A DNA stretch of 64,000 nucleotides from Podospora comata (lineage: Eukaryota > Ascomycota > Sordariomycetes > Sordariales > Podosporaceae): contig CP071499.1 in assembly GCA_017354895.1 (NCBI GenBank), forward strand, positions 682,001 to 746,000. The letters run 5' to 3'. The position numbers and the translations under genes were made by a program. The notes beneath the pieces were generated by a model. The model searched no databases and was not told the origin of the DNA. It saw only the letters and a list, made by a program, of their open reading frames with translations. The stretch's first letter is position 1. Each line of letters starts with the position of its first letter. Shown here piece after piece: positions 29,621 to 41,227 of the stretch.

Positions 29621-32600
29621 GCCTGAAGAGGGGCCCACCAGCGCTCTTGAACTTCCCGACGGGACAGTACTTGATCAGCCTCTGGCGGAGACAGTATGGT
29701 CAGCGGCGGCCGGAGCCATTTGGTCTCGAGTCCCTGGGGCGCATAATATACTTAACACCCGCTCAGCAGAATCCGAGTCATCGTTCCCCAATGGCATGTA
29801 TTGCCATTGGCGTGTCTGGTTTGGGCATAACTACCCACTGTCCAGTCGCGTCGTCTACATAATATGCGAATCCATCGCTGCCCCGGACATCCCGGATTAT
29901 CGCCTGCACACACAGGGAACAAACGTCAGTTAAGAGGTTCAAAAAGTGCTTGAAGTTGCTGTAGGGGTAGCAATTTCCAAATACTTAAGCCGCAGGTCTT
30001 GCATAGTATCGCCCTCTCGCCCATGGGGGGGTGGCTGAGTGAGCAGAACAACGGCGTCCACGTGCTCATTGCGACTTTGCAGATTTTGAATCTTTGACAA
30101 TAGCCTCTTAACTTCGAGGTAGTTTGCTGTGCTTCATTAGTGGCCGGACTGAGTAAAATAACGGCTAATTCGGGAAACTAGTTGGTACTTATCTTGAACG
30201 AGTTCTACAGCTGGTTGACGCCCAACACCTGCCTACAGCTGGTGTATGATCATGCCAGCGGCGTTGATATCTCATCTCTATCTTGTAGCTTCGTGTGATA
30301 CAGTCACCTTTGCGGCTGGGAGGCTCAAGGTGACTTGATCGTGTGAGAAACGGGCCGTCGTATGGTCATACATAATGTGAAACCTTGAAAATGACAGGTT
30401 GGCTCCAATGTCATATCAGACGAGGCGGCAAAAGGACGCCTTGATAGGTATTGGTGTACGGTCATAGTAGCTATCATGTTCGGGTGGCGAGTGGCATGAT
30501 GTTGGCTACCTTAACTTGAATGCCATTGACCAAAGCTCCTGAAATCCCAAGATTTATTTCAGATGTCTTACTTCATAATCACGCATTCTTTTGTGGAACC
30601 ACGGACTTTCTGTAAACGTTTCGAAGTATTCAGCACTCATGAGCTCTAGTTGCGGGGGTATTATTATAATCTGTATTGTAAATGATGAGGTTAACTAGGT
30701 AGGTCCTTTGTTGTTATGGAGAGGCAAGAGCAATCGGAGTGTTTTTCATTTCAGGCACTTTGGAGAATGCGATTCACGGGTTGCCCCTTTTACCAGTAGC
30801 GGAAGGAACGGCGACCTGGACGTATTTGGACCTCCACCCACCTACCTAGGTAAGGTACTGCGTGTGCTGGTGGTGATGTAACAGGCAACAGCGGAGCTGG
30901 AAAGCGCCAGGGCTGAGAAACTACTCAGGGACAGCACCCCAAGGCAAGGACGGTTGGCGAGCCTTAAAGCAGGGTGTTTGTGGCAAAAAGGTTCACTGGG
31001 AAGAAGGCACTGCTCAACCGCCAGCAACTTGACGACATCCACTGGTGAAGCCGCGGGCAATCTGCTGTCAATAGGTAGGTAGTCCATCAAAACTGAGGCA
31101 GAGCAAACATCCCACGCCCATTTCAAATCTAATGTTGAAGCTAGCTGCTACCAAAACAAACATACCTACTGGCGTCCGATCAACGGAGATACAAATGTAA
31201 AAGGCAACCTGTCCCAAGTTCCACTATTCCTCAAAGCCTTGTATTCCAATCACGTCTTCTCTCGTTGCTTCTCCTCCTCCTCCGCTCAACCATGCTGCCG
31301 ATAAAGTAGTTCTGATACCTGTGCCTGCACAAGTAGTGTGAGCAAGTGGCAGATTCTGAGCGTACATGGTTCGTCCTTGCGTTTAACTGACGTGACTGAA
31401 ATGCCCTATGACATCCTTTGGCCAATGATTTGCACAACCCTAAACAAGAGAGTTAGCTGCCTCCGGTAAAGTGAGTTCCCTATGACCCTAGAGGGAGAAA
31501 GCTCGAAGGCGAGATATGTACTCAATGCGTCACAGCAGGTGGGACAGAACGCTGAACCCTTCTCTGTCTGGCCGAAAAAAAACGCTCTTCGCACCCTCGT
31601 AACAGAGTTCTATCGCTACCACGCCTTCCCTCTCTAACGTTCCGCCTGGCTTTACAGTAATCTCTTTTAGTTTTGTCAGCGTGCCAGGCAACGCGACACG
31701 CACAAGGTCTCCACTGAGGCACAGGGGCTGTGGCTGTGACTCGGAGGGCTTCTGACGCGGTTACTGGCACTGGAGCTGATGCCTGAGTGGCGACTATCCA
31801 TGCATTTTGCTCGTAATCAAAGCCGGTCGGTATCGGAGCTGGTGTCTAAGGGTTGACTGCCCATCCGTAATAATTCTTGGCCGGATTCACTTGCACTGGA
31901 ACTGGAGCTGGTGCCTCAGTGCTGACTGGTCGGTCATTTGCCCCGGAATCATAGCCCTCTGACATTTGGAGCCGGTGACTGAGTGCAGACTCGCAAGTCA
32001 TTTGCCTCGTAATCATAGCCGGCTGGCAACGGAGTTGGTGCCCCAACATGATGTTGCCATGCAATCTGCCCCGTAATTATAGCCGCCCGTGCCGGCTGCC
32101 ATATCTGACTGTGGTCCAAATTGAGATTCTGCTTCGAAAGCGGTTTGAAATAGTTGATCTGGAATCTTGCCCATTGATTCAGACGTCATATCTTTCGGCC
32201 ATATCGAAGGCGTGATTTTCGTGGGTCTCGAAGATGCACCGGCGCGGGTGTCTCATCCTCTCTTGGGCAACGATCTGACCTTTGGCTCCGATACTTTCTC
32301 AGCTCCTCGACTTCTCTTTGAAAATTGTGCGACGCTGGGAGCCGTTCCTATGAAGGAGCCCCCTAGGACCGTGTAGCCTGGCATGAATCTTGTCGAAGTC
32401 TTTTTAGAAGCAGCTTGGGCTTTGTTGCCTTCAGAGGAATCGGCTAAGGTTGTATAGTCTGATGTGATCCATGTCGGCGAAGTCGCGGCGATGCTAGGGT
32501 CAGTATAACCAGTAGTTGAAGCCGATTGAGCTTGAGATTTCTGATCGAGCGCTGCGTCTGCTCTCGTCTGCCCTTCTCATTACACCTCCCGCAGACAAAT

Positions 32601-34359
32601 CCGCAGTGCCCTCTTCACCCAGTGGCCGTATAATTGGTAGCTGCAATCGGCCAGCAATAGTAGACATTAGCATAATGCTTAAGTGGCCTCGCATAGACTC
32701 ATGCTGGTGGCAGAGGTTGATGACTTACACGACATCTCCCACACAGTTTCCCCCAAACCCGCGGCGCTTACTGGGATTGCACCTACACCGACCATCACAC
32801 TGGGACATGTTGGTTTCTTTGCGATTGTCTACCCCAGTTGGATTGCTTCATTGATAGAATGAGTTGGTTTACAAGTGAGTAAGCAAGGTGGGTAAATAGG
32901 TGCTTATACAGAAAGTCGTTCTGCGACTAATTGACTTCCGGCGCCTCGCGCATGGTGGGCATATGATTCCGCCTCCATGGTTGCTATCTCATCTCTTCGT
33001 ATCTCCACATGATTTGATAATTTGCGCAGCTTGGGTGAACCAGAGCCACCCAATGCCGGGACACAGCCAAGTCTCATGTATTCACCGACTGTCAACAATG
33101 TGTGACCTTTTGATCGCCCAGTGCTAGAATTCATGTGAGCATCATCAAGGGCTATGTTGGTGGCGACTGTTTCAGGAACGTTCTCGTGGTAGCATCACGT
33201 TGAGAGAATATTCAGAAGAAACTAGAATATGAGTTTTGGTTCCTGAGGAACAAGGCCTTTATCTCCGTTGGCACTGGTCAAAGATTTCCAGAATGACCAC
33301 CGCGGGCTTTCTTCCAAACAATCCAGTCCATATTCTTAAAACAGGGAGGTCCTGGTGATTCGTTCTGGGCGTAGGTGGGCATGACAGTTCAGTGCACTGA
33401 AGATCATTTGATTGCCCAACAAAGAACTGCAGTTGTTCTCAGCAAACTAGACCAGAAAATAAATATACGGCCAGATTCATAGAATTCATTTATTGGAAAT
33501 TTGACCATATGTTTTCTGGAAGTATTCAGTGCCTCGCAGCTGGAACAGATGGATTATCATTTCTGTTCAGGGGCCATTGTTTACAAACTGATAAGAGAGA
33601 GTGGGTCTATTGAAAAGGCGCTCTTGAGCTCAAGAAATGAAAGTTTCCAAGCAGGAACCCAGAGATCCGTCGTCAATGATATGCAGGTAAGGAAATTTAA
33701 GGTTCTAATCTCCAGGCTGTCACGGCTGTCAGAATGGGTGTTCAATCGGCAAGGTCGATCAATTTCCCGTTCCCTGTCCTGCCCAACGCCGCCATCACCC
33801 CTTTTTTTGCGACAACCTACCACAGACGCCTTCTCTTGAAATCAACAGCAAAGTTCCAACATTGGCACACTATTATCATACTATATCTAACTATATCGAG
33901 ACGATGGATCTATTGAGGCTGTCTGAGAAAAGCCCTGGAGCCAGAATTTTAAGTGTGCAGTTGGAGGAGAAAGCCAAGTGACTTTGCTAATTTGTAGACT
34001 TATGTGGTCAGCACACCATCCCTGAAACCGTCACAGACTTGCAAACTCTAAGCCAGTTTCAGCCAGGAAGGATTCATTCTTTGCGACTGCCAGCATGCAT
34101 CAAGGAACGGAGGTTATAAAGTCCCAGCAGATATCAGCCACATGCCTCAAAGCGCAGCCATCAGCCAATATTCGTTTCTCGTCAGTTCAAAGATTCTCAC
34201 TTCTTTTCTCGCCCGGTTCTATTCTCTCCTCCACAGTCTGATAATCTTACCCTGCCTAGGAACCTAGATACTGGCCCTTATGTATCAGCACCTCAGGACC
34301 TGAGACCTATGATAAAAGACTGACAGACATTTCAATCCGGCCCTAACGAGAGAGGGGTG
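29621..34359. other. 4.7-kb gene-poor region
   Basis: No complete gene is recognised. It holds the degenerate repeat at 31772-32095. It also holds a short minus-strand Cys-rich exon candidate starting at ATG 32808 (MSQCDGRCRCNPS..., with a GTAAGT donor shortly after), which cannot be joined to a convincing second exon. A 113-codon open frame at 29592-29933 has no recognisable homology. The region may be the remains of one or two minus-strand genes. Confidence 0.5.
31772..32095. repeat. degenerate tandem repeat, five units of 63-69 bp
   Basis: Units begin at 31772, 31835, 31904, 31968 and 32031, each opening with a variant of GGAGCTGGTGCCTGAGTG. A second conserved part reads like CGTAATCATAGCCGG. 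On the minus strand the units translate to variants of GYDYEANDL...STEAPAPVP. Most unit lengths are multiples of three, but one is 64, so the frame is broken. This suggests a decayed gene with internal peptide repeats. Confidence 0.7.
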
Positions 34360-35606
34360 ATGACTCTCAATCTCACCAGGAACTTCTTGCTTCTAGCAAG
34401 TATTGCCACGAAGATTGCTGCCTCGCCACAAAGGCATTCGGGTTGGGCCTCACCGGAGCCCACCGGCACAAAAACACAAGATGGACTAGAGCATCTTCGG
34501 ATATCGCATAAGCCTACGGATGCCCCGATCCTGGCCACATCTCGAGAGTTGCGTCGCGGGGATGATGATGCTGGCGTCTGCGGTTACTTCGACAACCCCG
34601 CTATTCGTACGTGATGCTGAATACTTTCCTATCATATATGAGTCTAACAGCACTTTATTTCAGCGGCTTATCACTGCCTTCCACACGAAATATGCACCAA
34701 CATCGGCAACTATCGCGCGTGTTGCCCCAAGGGAGATTGGTGCGCAGATTTGGATTCTCACCACACAGCATGCGTGGATTACACCCATGCCGCGTGTCTC
34801 TATCCAACGCCAGGCACGTTATGTTGGTAAGAGCCCTTCAAGTTCTCGTAGCAAGTCGGTACGATACTAACTATTGGACCCTCAGTGATGGCGAAGACGG
34901 TTATGGCTATTGCCGGCAATACCACTGGTCAACATCTGCAACACCGAATCGAACCTTCACGGTCTTTGCCTGCATGCCAGGGAAACATACCGATGTTGGC
35001 ACGCTCTTACCCACCCCGCCCTCGGGCTCCAGTCTCCCCACCGAATCGTCGAACGATCCCAGCTACGAGGACTTGCTACGCTTCGGAGGCTCTACATTCT
35101 CATCGACGTCAGGCACGCCATCAAGCAAAAGCGAAACACCAGTGGGGGCCATTGTGGGAGGGGCTATTGGGGGTCTGGCCGTCATAGGAGCAGTCATTGT
35201 CGCCATCTTCTTCATGTTCTTCCGCAGCAAGAAGCAGGTGATTGAGGCGAAATCAGGGCCAGGATCGTCGACATCGTTGTCGGATCATGAGCAGTCGGTT
35301 GACCTGCTGCCTCAACAGTCGCCGATTGCTAGGACATGGAGGCCTTCTTCTATATCCTATGCACCCCCACTCTCGGGTCCGGGGTTCACACTGCCGAATC
35401 CGAAAGCAACAAGCACGATTGTGTCACCCGAGAGCGAAGACGACTCGCTAGATCAACAACAACAACATCAACCGTTAATGTCGATGCGGAGACCAATGAG
35501 CCCTGTCAATGCTGTTCCGGTCGAGATCGGAAAGGCCAAGGAGTCCCCTGTTGAACTGGCTGAAACGTGCGGACACTATGAGCTTGCGTCACATCCTGTC
35601 AAGTGA
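34360..35606 (+). CDS. type I membrane protein with Cys-rich ectodomain
   Basis: Three exons (34360-34606, 34664-34826, 34886-35606) give 376 aa. The introns are 57 and 59 nt with GTACGT/TTTCAG and GTAAGA/CCTCAG borders, the second with an ACTAACT branch site. Residues 1-22 are a signal peptide (TRNFLLLASIATKIAAS). A compact region from Cys74 (CGYFDNPAIPAYHC) to about residue 180 holds 12 cysteines, including CCPKGDWC and GTLCCDGEDGYGYC, so six disulfides are possible. A Ser/Thr-rich stalk follows. One membrane helix lies at about 225-249 (GGAIGGLAVIGAVIVAIFF) after a Gly-rich lead and before a basic RSKK stop. The 125-residue tail is Pro/Ser/Gln-rich. This is the layout of fungal wall-sensor-like proteins, but the Cys pattern is not WSC as far as I can tell. 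Confidence 0.85.
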
Positions 35607-35933
35607 AATTGAAGTAGTGTGGCATATGGGTTTATAGCGAGTCCAAATATAGAGTACAAGTAATACAGTGTATTTTCTGATAGAGAAGATAAGCGAACTG
35701 GAAGAAACCCAAACCTACACAAAGCCTTCTTATACCACAAGAGCTTATCCGTGGGTCAAGGGCTGGAGACCCGTGTAAGTTGAAAGGGACTTTACTGGTC
35801 AGCGGCAAGGTTTCGTTTGCAGAAAACGCTTTTGTTGACTCTGATGAACAGCACGCTAGCATTGTTAGGTATACTCATTTTCATTTTCAGGGCATACGCT
35901 TTGTATATAGGTACCTATGGGTTACTGCAACAT

Positions 35934-36701
35934 CTACTCTTCGAGGTAGACTCCTTGGCCACCTTCCGACTCATCAAAGCCACACATTCTCAAAATAATC
36001 ATCGCAGTATCTCTGTCAACGTCTACATTCCCAACGTATCCCAACCACCCCTCTCCAACCTTAGCCATCGCAGCCGCACTATCACCCGTTGAATCAGAAT
36101 ACCAGCTCTCACCGGGTTTCATTCCCTCCGCCCGCAGCTTGACAGCATTCCAATCAACTACATCAGACAATGCATCTTTCTCCTGTCCCGGAGCCTCAGC
36201 CCTTCCATATTCACCCCGTGAACAACCAGCAAACTTCCAATCCAACCCCTCGATCTCAGAGAACATGATGTCAAAGTCTCTCGGGATAACACCACACGGA
36301 AATCCGCAGCAAATAATCACCCTGCCCCCCTTTCGGATGTAATTCTTGAGGAGCAGATGCCATATGGGAGAGTGGCAAGGGAAGGTGATGCCGTGGTCAG
36401 CAATCAATACAGCACTGAAGCTGTTCGCGACCTCTCGGTGGGAAAGCATCTCCAGGGCATCTTCGGGGTCTTCGGCCTTCAAGATTCTGCCCGACTTTGC
36501 CGGCAAAGCATGCAAGAGGTTCTCGTATTCGGTGTCGAACCAAGAGGGTGACTGTAGGGAGAGAAGAAGGACGTGCCTCGGGATACGTAAGGGTCTGGGA
36601 ACTGTCCTGTCGTCGTGGACTATGGTGGTTGAATTGCCATTGACGGTGGTTCGTTCGCACGTATGCGACTGGTGGTCGCTGTGGTGGTTCGTGGTAGCCA
36701 T
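35934..36701 (-). CDS. uncharacterised conserved-looking protein (255 aa)
   Basis: Intronless. The family is not recognised. After a polar 40-residue N-terminus the sequence alternates strands and helices like a Rossmann/flavodoxin-type alpha-beta fold: HVLLLSLQSP, FSAVLIADHGITFP, GGRVIICCGFPCGVIP and EGWLGYVGNVDVD. The AVLIADHG and GGRVIICCGF strands resemble glutamine-amidotransferase-like (ThuA/DJ-1 fold) proteins, but no catalytic triad can be pointed to. No membrane segment or signal peptide. It stands alone between the Cys-rich membrane protein and a gene-free 0.8 kb. Confidence 0.75.
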   Translation of the reverse strand: MATTNHHSDHQSHTCERTTVNGNSTTIVHDDRTVPRPLRIPRHVLLLSLQSPSWFDTEYENLLHALPAKSGRILKAEDPEDALEMLSHREVANSFSAVLIADHGITFPCHSPIWHLLLKNYIRKGGRVIICCGFPCGVIPRDFDIMFSEIEGLDWKFAGCSRGEYGRAEAPGQEKDALSDVVDWNAVKLRAEGMKPGESWYSDSTGDSAAAMAKVGEGWLGYVGNVDVDRDTAMIILRMCGFDESEGGQGVYLEE

Positions 36702-37523
36702 CTAAGGCGACAAGGGGGTTAGTAAACAAATATACAGACTCTGCAAAGTCGAGTGATATACCTTGACAACTATCCAAGCTTTGAAACTTTGAGGAAGATG
36801 AGTCTCAAGAGGAGATTTCTGAATGTAAAAGTCGAGAAGCAGTCGGAAAAAAAAGCAGTAGGGAGTGACTGTTGTTTTTACCATTCAATTCACGTGGTCA
36901 AAGACAGCGTCACCAGAAGAGCAACAAGCAGGTGGGTTGTCACCTTATCGCCTTATCGGACATGACAGTACGATAACAAACCCCTGAACAGTGCTCACAA
37001 ATGTTAACTAGCAGAGTTTTGCCATGTTGCCCCGCCTTTGTCTTATTTCAGGATATTCCTGTAAGGACCGATTTGTTCCTTTTGATGTATGCTGTATCTT
37101 CTTCTTACCTGTCGAAATTTGAGCCTTGATCATGGTTGAAGGATGAGGGTGTAAAATAGAGAACCTGGCACTCCTAAGATGGATCATCATTGTGTTTGAG
37201 TCAATTCAAGCAATGTAGTCACTCACAGATCTCATCATTCCTTAGGTCTTCACAGATGTTTAATGAGTAAAGTGCGCACTAACTAAGGTATATTCCTCCT
37301 GTCATGAATGTTGTCAAAGCTATTGCATAAAGGTCAGTAAAATTTGATGAAAACAAAGCTATGTTCTTTGCCAACTCATAGCTACCTTTACTTAGTCGTT
37401 ACCAACCTAATATTTCAACTTTCCACATTATAACCTCAAAAACTAACCAATCAATCCATGCTTGCTTTGAAATCACTTTCGTCACCCTTCCATGTTTCTC
37501 GAAGACCTCGAACTGCAACATCA
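36702..37523. other. AT-rich intergenic, nothing recognised
   Basis: No gene, RNA gene or repeat is seen. The sequence is visibly AT-richer than the flanking genes. Confidence 0.4.
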
Positions 37524-38913
37524 TCACTTCTTCCCAGCCTGCTGATGTGCCTGTTGATTTGCCACCCCCCTGCGGGCCAACTTCCCAGTATCAAAAGAGA
37601 TAGCAAGAATCCAGAAGATGGTCGCGAGGGGCATAATTTGTCCAATACTCCGGATTTCCTTCTCAGGGCTGCCACCACCATTGGCAACCTCCATCCAGCC
37701 TGACATGTCAACCCAGTCCCGCAGAATTGTGAGGTGGGCATATGACAGGAAGCACGGGATGCTGCACAACACAACAAACGCTGTTGTCATGAAGACACTC
37801 TGGTGATAATTCGGCCTATTTCTCGTCAAGAACTTCTCCAGATGGGCACCAACGTATCCCACTGCTAGCATATAGCAAAAGACAAAGGCTGGGGTGACCT
37901 TAGGCCCGGGCCCGCCAATCGCGTCTCTCTGCTCAGGGGCCAGGCTGATAAATGGGTCCAGGTCAGGATCGAGAAAACATGCCATGGGAAGGAGAAGCGA
38001 GCTGTCGGAACGGCCCGGGGTTGGGATGAACATCAGTTCGGGGGACGTGTTCCTTTCCATTTGGTAGTACAGGTACCGACAAAGAAATGTATATATGATG
38101 ATGGAGGCGGCCGTTCGCAGGCATCCGATCCATTTGGACCTCCAAAAGTCGTCAAGTACATAGACTGAAAGTGTGACGCAAGACAATGACAAGATGAGTG
38201 TATCGACGGCGAAGTTGTAGTGGTAGGCTGAAAGGGTGCATTTGGACTCCAGACCAAAGTTGAGGGCATAGGAGAAGGCGAGGACAAGTTGAGCATCGAT
38301 CGTCACCCTGAAAAGCTCTTTCATCCAGGACTTGAGCCAGGAGTAGACCCCTTTGGCTGTGTTCTTTCCTTTCTGTGTCATGCTGGAGGGGTGACCCTTG
38401 CTGTTGCTTTTGTTCGTTGTGGGAAGACTATGAAGATATTGTTAGTATCTGTGGATTACAAGAGGCATTTGGTTGAGACCTACATCTTTGATTTCTCTCC
38501 CCGGAGGCGATATGACCACTCCCGCACTACAAACAGAATAGCCACGATGTTGACGAAAAGTGCCGAGGCGAGAGATATCCACACCTAGAATACCATGGTT
38601 AGAAGATACCATTCGAATGAAACTTGGCACTTGGTACGTAGCCCCGCTGAGTGGGCGTGGTTCAGGGTAGAAATCAACTTACTCCGTATCCAGCAATGTC
38701 TGGGTTAGCTTCGAAGTGGCCACGAGTTATATTGCCATATGAATTGACAGTGTTGTTGGAGAAAAAGTTGACAACACAGCTGGTGCTGAGGTCAACACCG
38801 AGAAGACAACAGTCATGCTGAAGATTGGTCTCATAATTGGAGGACAGGAAATAGGGCACCCATTGCAAGAAGTTGTGCTGAACACCGTCTTGTGCACAGG
38901 TTGGTGATGCCAT
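37524..38913 (-). CDS. multipass membrane protein, unknown function (411 aa)
   Basis: Three exons (38683-38913, 38484-38584, 37524-38427). The introns are 98 and 56 nt; the second has an ACTAAC branch and CATAG acceptor. The N-terminal 75 residues are polar, with several Cys and NxT/NxS sites (NNT, NIT), probably luminal or extracellular. Exon 2 encodes the first helix (SLASALFVNIVAILFVV). Exon 3 has about five to six more: LILSLSCVTLSVYVL, AASIIIYTFLCRYLYY, VFCYMLAVGYVGA, SVFMTTAFVVLCSIPCFL and IMPLATIFWILAISF. The C-terminus is short and Gln/Lys-rich. No family is recognised. The start at 38913 follows the better context; an upstream non-ATG frame is ignored. Confidence 0.82.
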
Positions 38914-40266
38914 GATGTTGAGATATGTTCGAGAGACAACTGAGAAGCTTGTGGTCCTTGGGGAAAACAACACGGACAATAGAGAACTCCATGGCTATTT
39001 AGCTTGAGAGACTTACCTACTTCAAGTTCTCCTCCGGTCACTTCGCCCGAGAAGGCTCCCACTCCCTCCCACTGCAAAGCCCAAATTTAAACCAAGGGTT
39101 GCACTGTGCCGCATAAAGTTCAACAAGGCGATGCTGAGCATGAGTGGTTCCTCTGTGATGGTGTAGTGGTGTTGAAGCCCAGCCTTGTGGTGCTATTAAA
39201 ATAGGTTTCTACACTTGGCGTGGGTGGCCGTTGAAGACTACAGGTGGTCCTATATGCAGGCCCCACTCAGCTCCTGTATGTCTTGACCGCGCCGATTCAA
39301 GGCCGTTTAGTAGACCGGCGTATGTTACAGATTTGTGGAAATGATCGGACTCCAGAATGGAAACGACTGGTTTGATACAAATAGAAAGGCTGCTCTGTTG
39401 CATAGGAAGGGAATGGCCCGCGGAGTTCCGATACTGAGGCTGAATACGAACTTGACTTGAATAGTCAGGACTTGAAAAGGGACCCAAACACACCTACAAC
39501 CATAGAAGGCATCAACCAAGTGGCCCCCAACGGCACACATAGCTGCAGTATGCAGTATGTCGATCAGGAGGTCGTATGGGCGCAAGGCTGTGGGTGAAGT
39601 GGCAAGTATCGCACACCACTACGATGAATTCTACATAAGGGTGCTGCAATGAGAAAGTTTGTCAGTCTTCAAGGCTTAAAACTCCAATTTCCACCACGGC
39701 TTGTGTGGTCTGGCCGTTAGGTTGCTCTCGACCAATTTCCAAGAGAAAGCTCTAACAGAGCTGACAAAAGACTTCTGACAAATGAGATATTGTGGCATGG
39801 ATAAGCTGGAAGAGGTTCGTGACAGCGTCGTTGTGTTTGGTAAACGGGGCCAGGGTTGGGGTTGCAAGGTGCAGAAGCCAAGGCATCGGAAGCAGGGGCG
39901 GCCTGTCAGAATTTGTCACGTGCATGTCACTTGGCAGTCAAGCACAGGCCAATGGGCCCATTGCATCACTAATAACCCCCCCACTACGGTTGATTGGCTA
40001 GCCGATGCCCGATTTTTGGGTTCCAGTTGCTTTCCAACGAAGGCAGAAAGATCAACGGCAGCTATCTTAGTGATCATAAAAGTGATTCCCTTTCCACTCA
40101 ACCCGCCAGCGACTGTTGCCTGCCGTTTTCAGCGAACAACCGCGACCACCAGCTCCCCGGACACGTCCAGACTTGACCAAGCCATCCTCTTTGGCACACC
40201 GACCCGAGTCCACGAACCACAACAACATCCCCTCTGTTTACAGTTCCACACAACCAAATCGTCAAG
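38914..40266. other. divergent upstream region, no gene recognised
   Basis: 1.35 kb between the membrane-protein and EB1 start codons. The 241-codon plus-strand frame at 39782-40507 overlaps EB1 exons 1 and 2 in another frame and is not protein-like. No other feature was seen. Confidence 0.4.
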
Positions 40267-41227
40267 ATGGGTGAATCGCGGTTCGTGCTCCCGACGCCGG
40301 CCCCGTCGCGTCCACACGGCGCGGGGTCCTGGTGATCCATCCCCAGCAACAGCAACGACTGACGAATGTTTTGCACACAGACAAGAGCTTGTGCAGTGGC
40401 TCAACAGCCTCCTGCAGCTCAACATCACCAAGGTCGAGCAATGTGGTACTGGGTACGTCGTCGATGCCCCTCCCCTGCAGTTGAGCTCGAGGAACACCAG
40501 AGACTGACAATGGACGCCCGGAAACAGCGCCGCCCTTTGCCAGGTCTACGACAGCATCTTCCAAGATGTCCCCATGTCCCGAGTCAAGTTCAATGCCAAC
40601 ACCGAATATGCATACATTCAGAATTTCAAAGTCCTGCAAAGTGAGTCTTTGCCGAGCTCCTTTGAGGTTACCGTCTCTAACTATCTGCCTCTAGACACTT
40701 TCACCCGTCATCACATCGACCGATCGATCCCCGTAGAGTCGCTCGTGAAGTGCAAGATGCAGGACAATCTTGAGTTCCTGCAGTGGACCAAAAAGTTCTG
40801 GGACCAATACTATCCCGGCGGTGACTACGATGCCGTGGCCAGACGGAAGGGCGCCCCAACCGGGCCTGCTGGAGGTGCGGCTCCCCGCGTGACGGCGTCT
40901 GCGGCGAGACGTCCGGGTGGGACCACTCCCACCACCGGCCCTCGAGTTGGGGCCAAGGCCGCTGCTCCCAGCGCCGCCTCTCTCGCCCTGCAACAGGAGA
41001 ACACCACCCTTAAGGAGACCGTCGTCGGCCTTGAGAGGGAGCGTGATTTCTACTTCAGCAAGCTCCGCGACATTGAGCTCCTTGTCCAGCAAGCTGTGGA
41101 GGAGGACCCCGAGCTCGAGAAGCAAGAGGACGGCCTGGTCAAGCAGATTCAGACCATCCTGTACTCGACCGAGGAAGGCTTTGAGATTCCCGAGACGGAG
41201 CAGCTTGACGACCAAGAGACATTTTAA
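40267..41227 (+). CDS. mal3/BIM1-like: EB1-family microtubule plus-end protein
   Basis: Four exons (40267-40280, 40381-40452, 40528-40640, 40695-41227) give 243 aa. The introns are 100, 75 and 54 nt, and the first exon encodes only MGES plus two bases. The calponin-homology domain (1 to about 105) is diagnostic: MGESRQELVQWLNSLLQL, NITKVEQCGTGAALCQVYD, RVKFNANTEYAYIQNFKVLQ and LEFLQWTKKFWDQYYPGGDYDAVARRK. A basic, Ala/Pro/Gly-rich linker follows. Then the coiled-coil EBH domain (ERDFYFSKLRDIELL) leads to an acidic tail. It does not end in EEY/F; the last residues are DDQETF. EB1 proteins track growing microtubule ends and recruit partners through the EBH domain. Single-copy housekeeping gene in fungi. 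Confidence 0.96.

Noticed and set aside
29592-29933. 113-codon open frame after the ankyrin relic
   Set aside because: No recognisable motif and no splice link to the relic; length compatible with chance.
39782-40507. 241-codon plus-strand open frame
   Set aside because: It overlaps EB1 exons 1 and 2 in another frame, and its translation shows no domain and random-looking composition.
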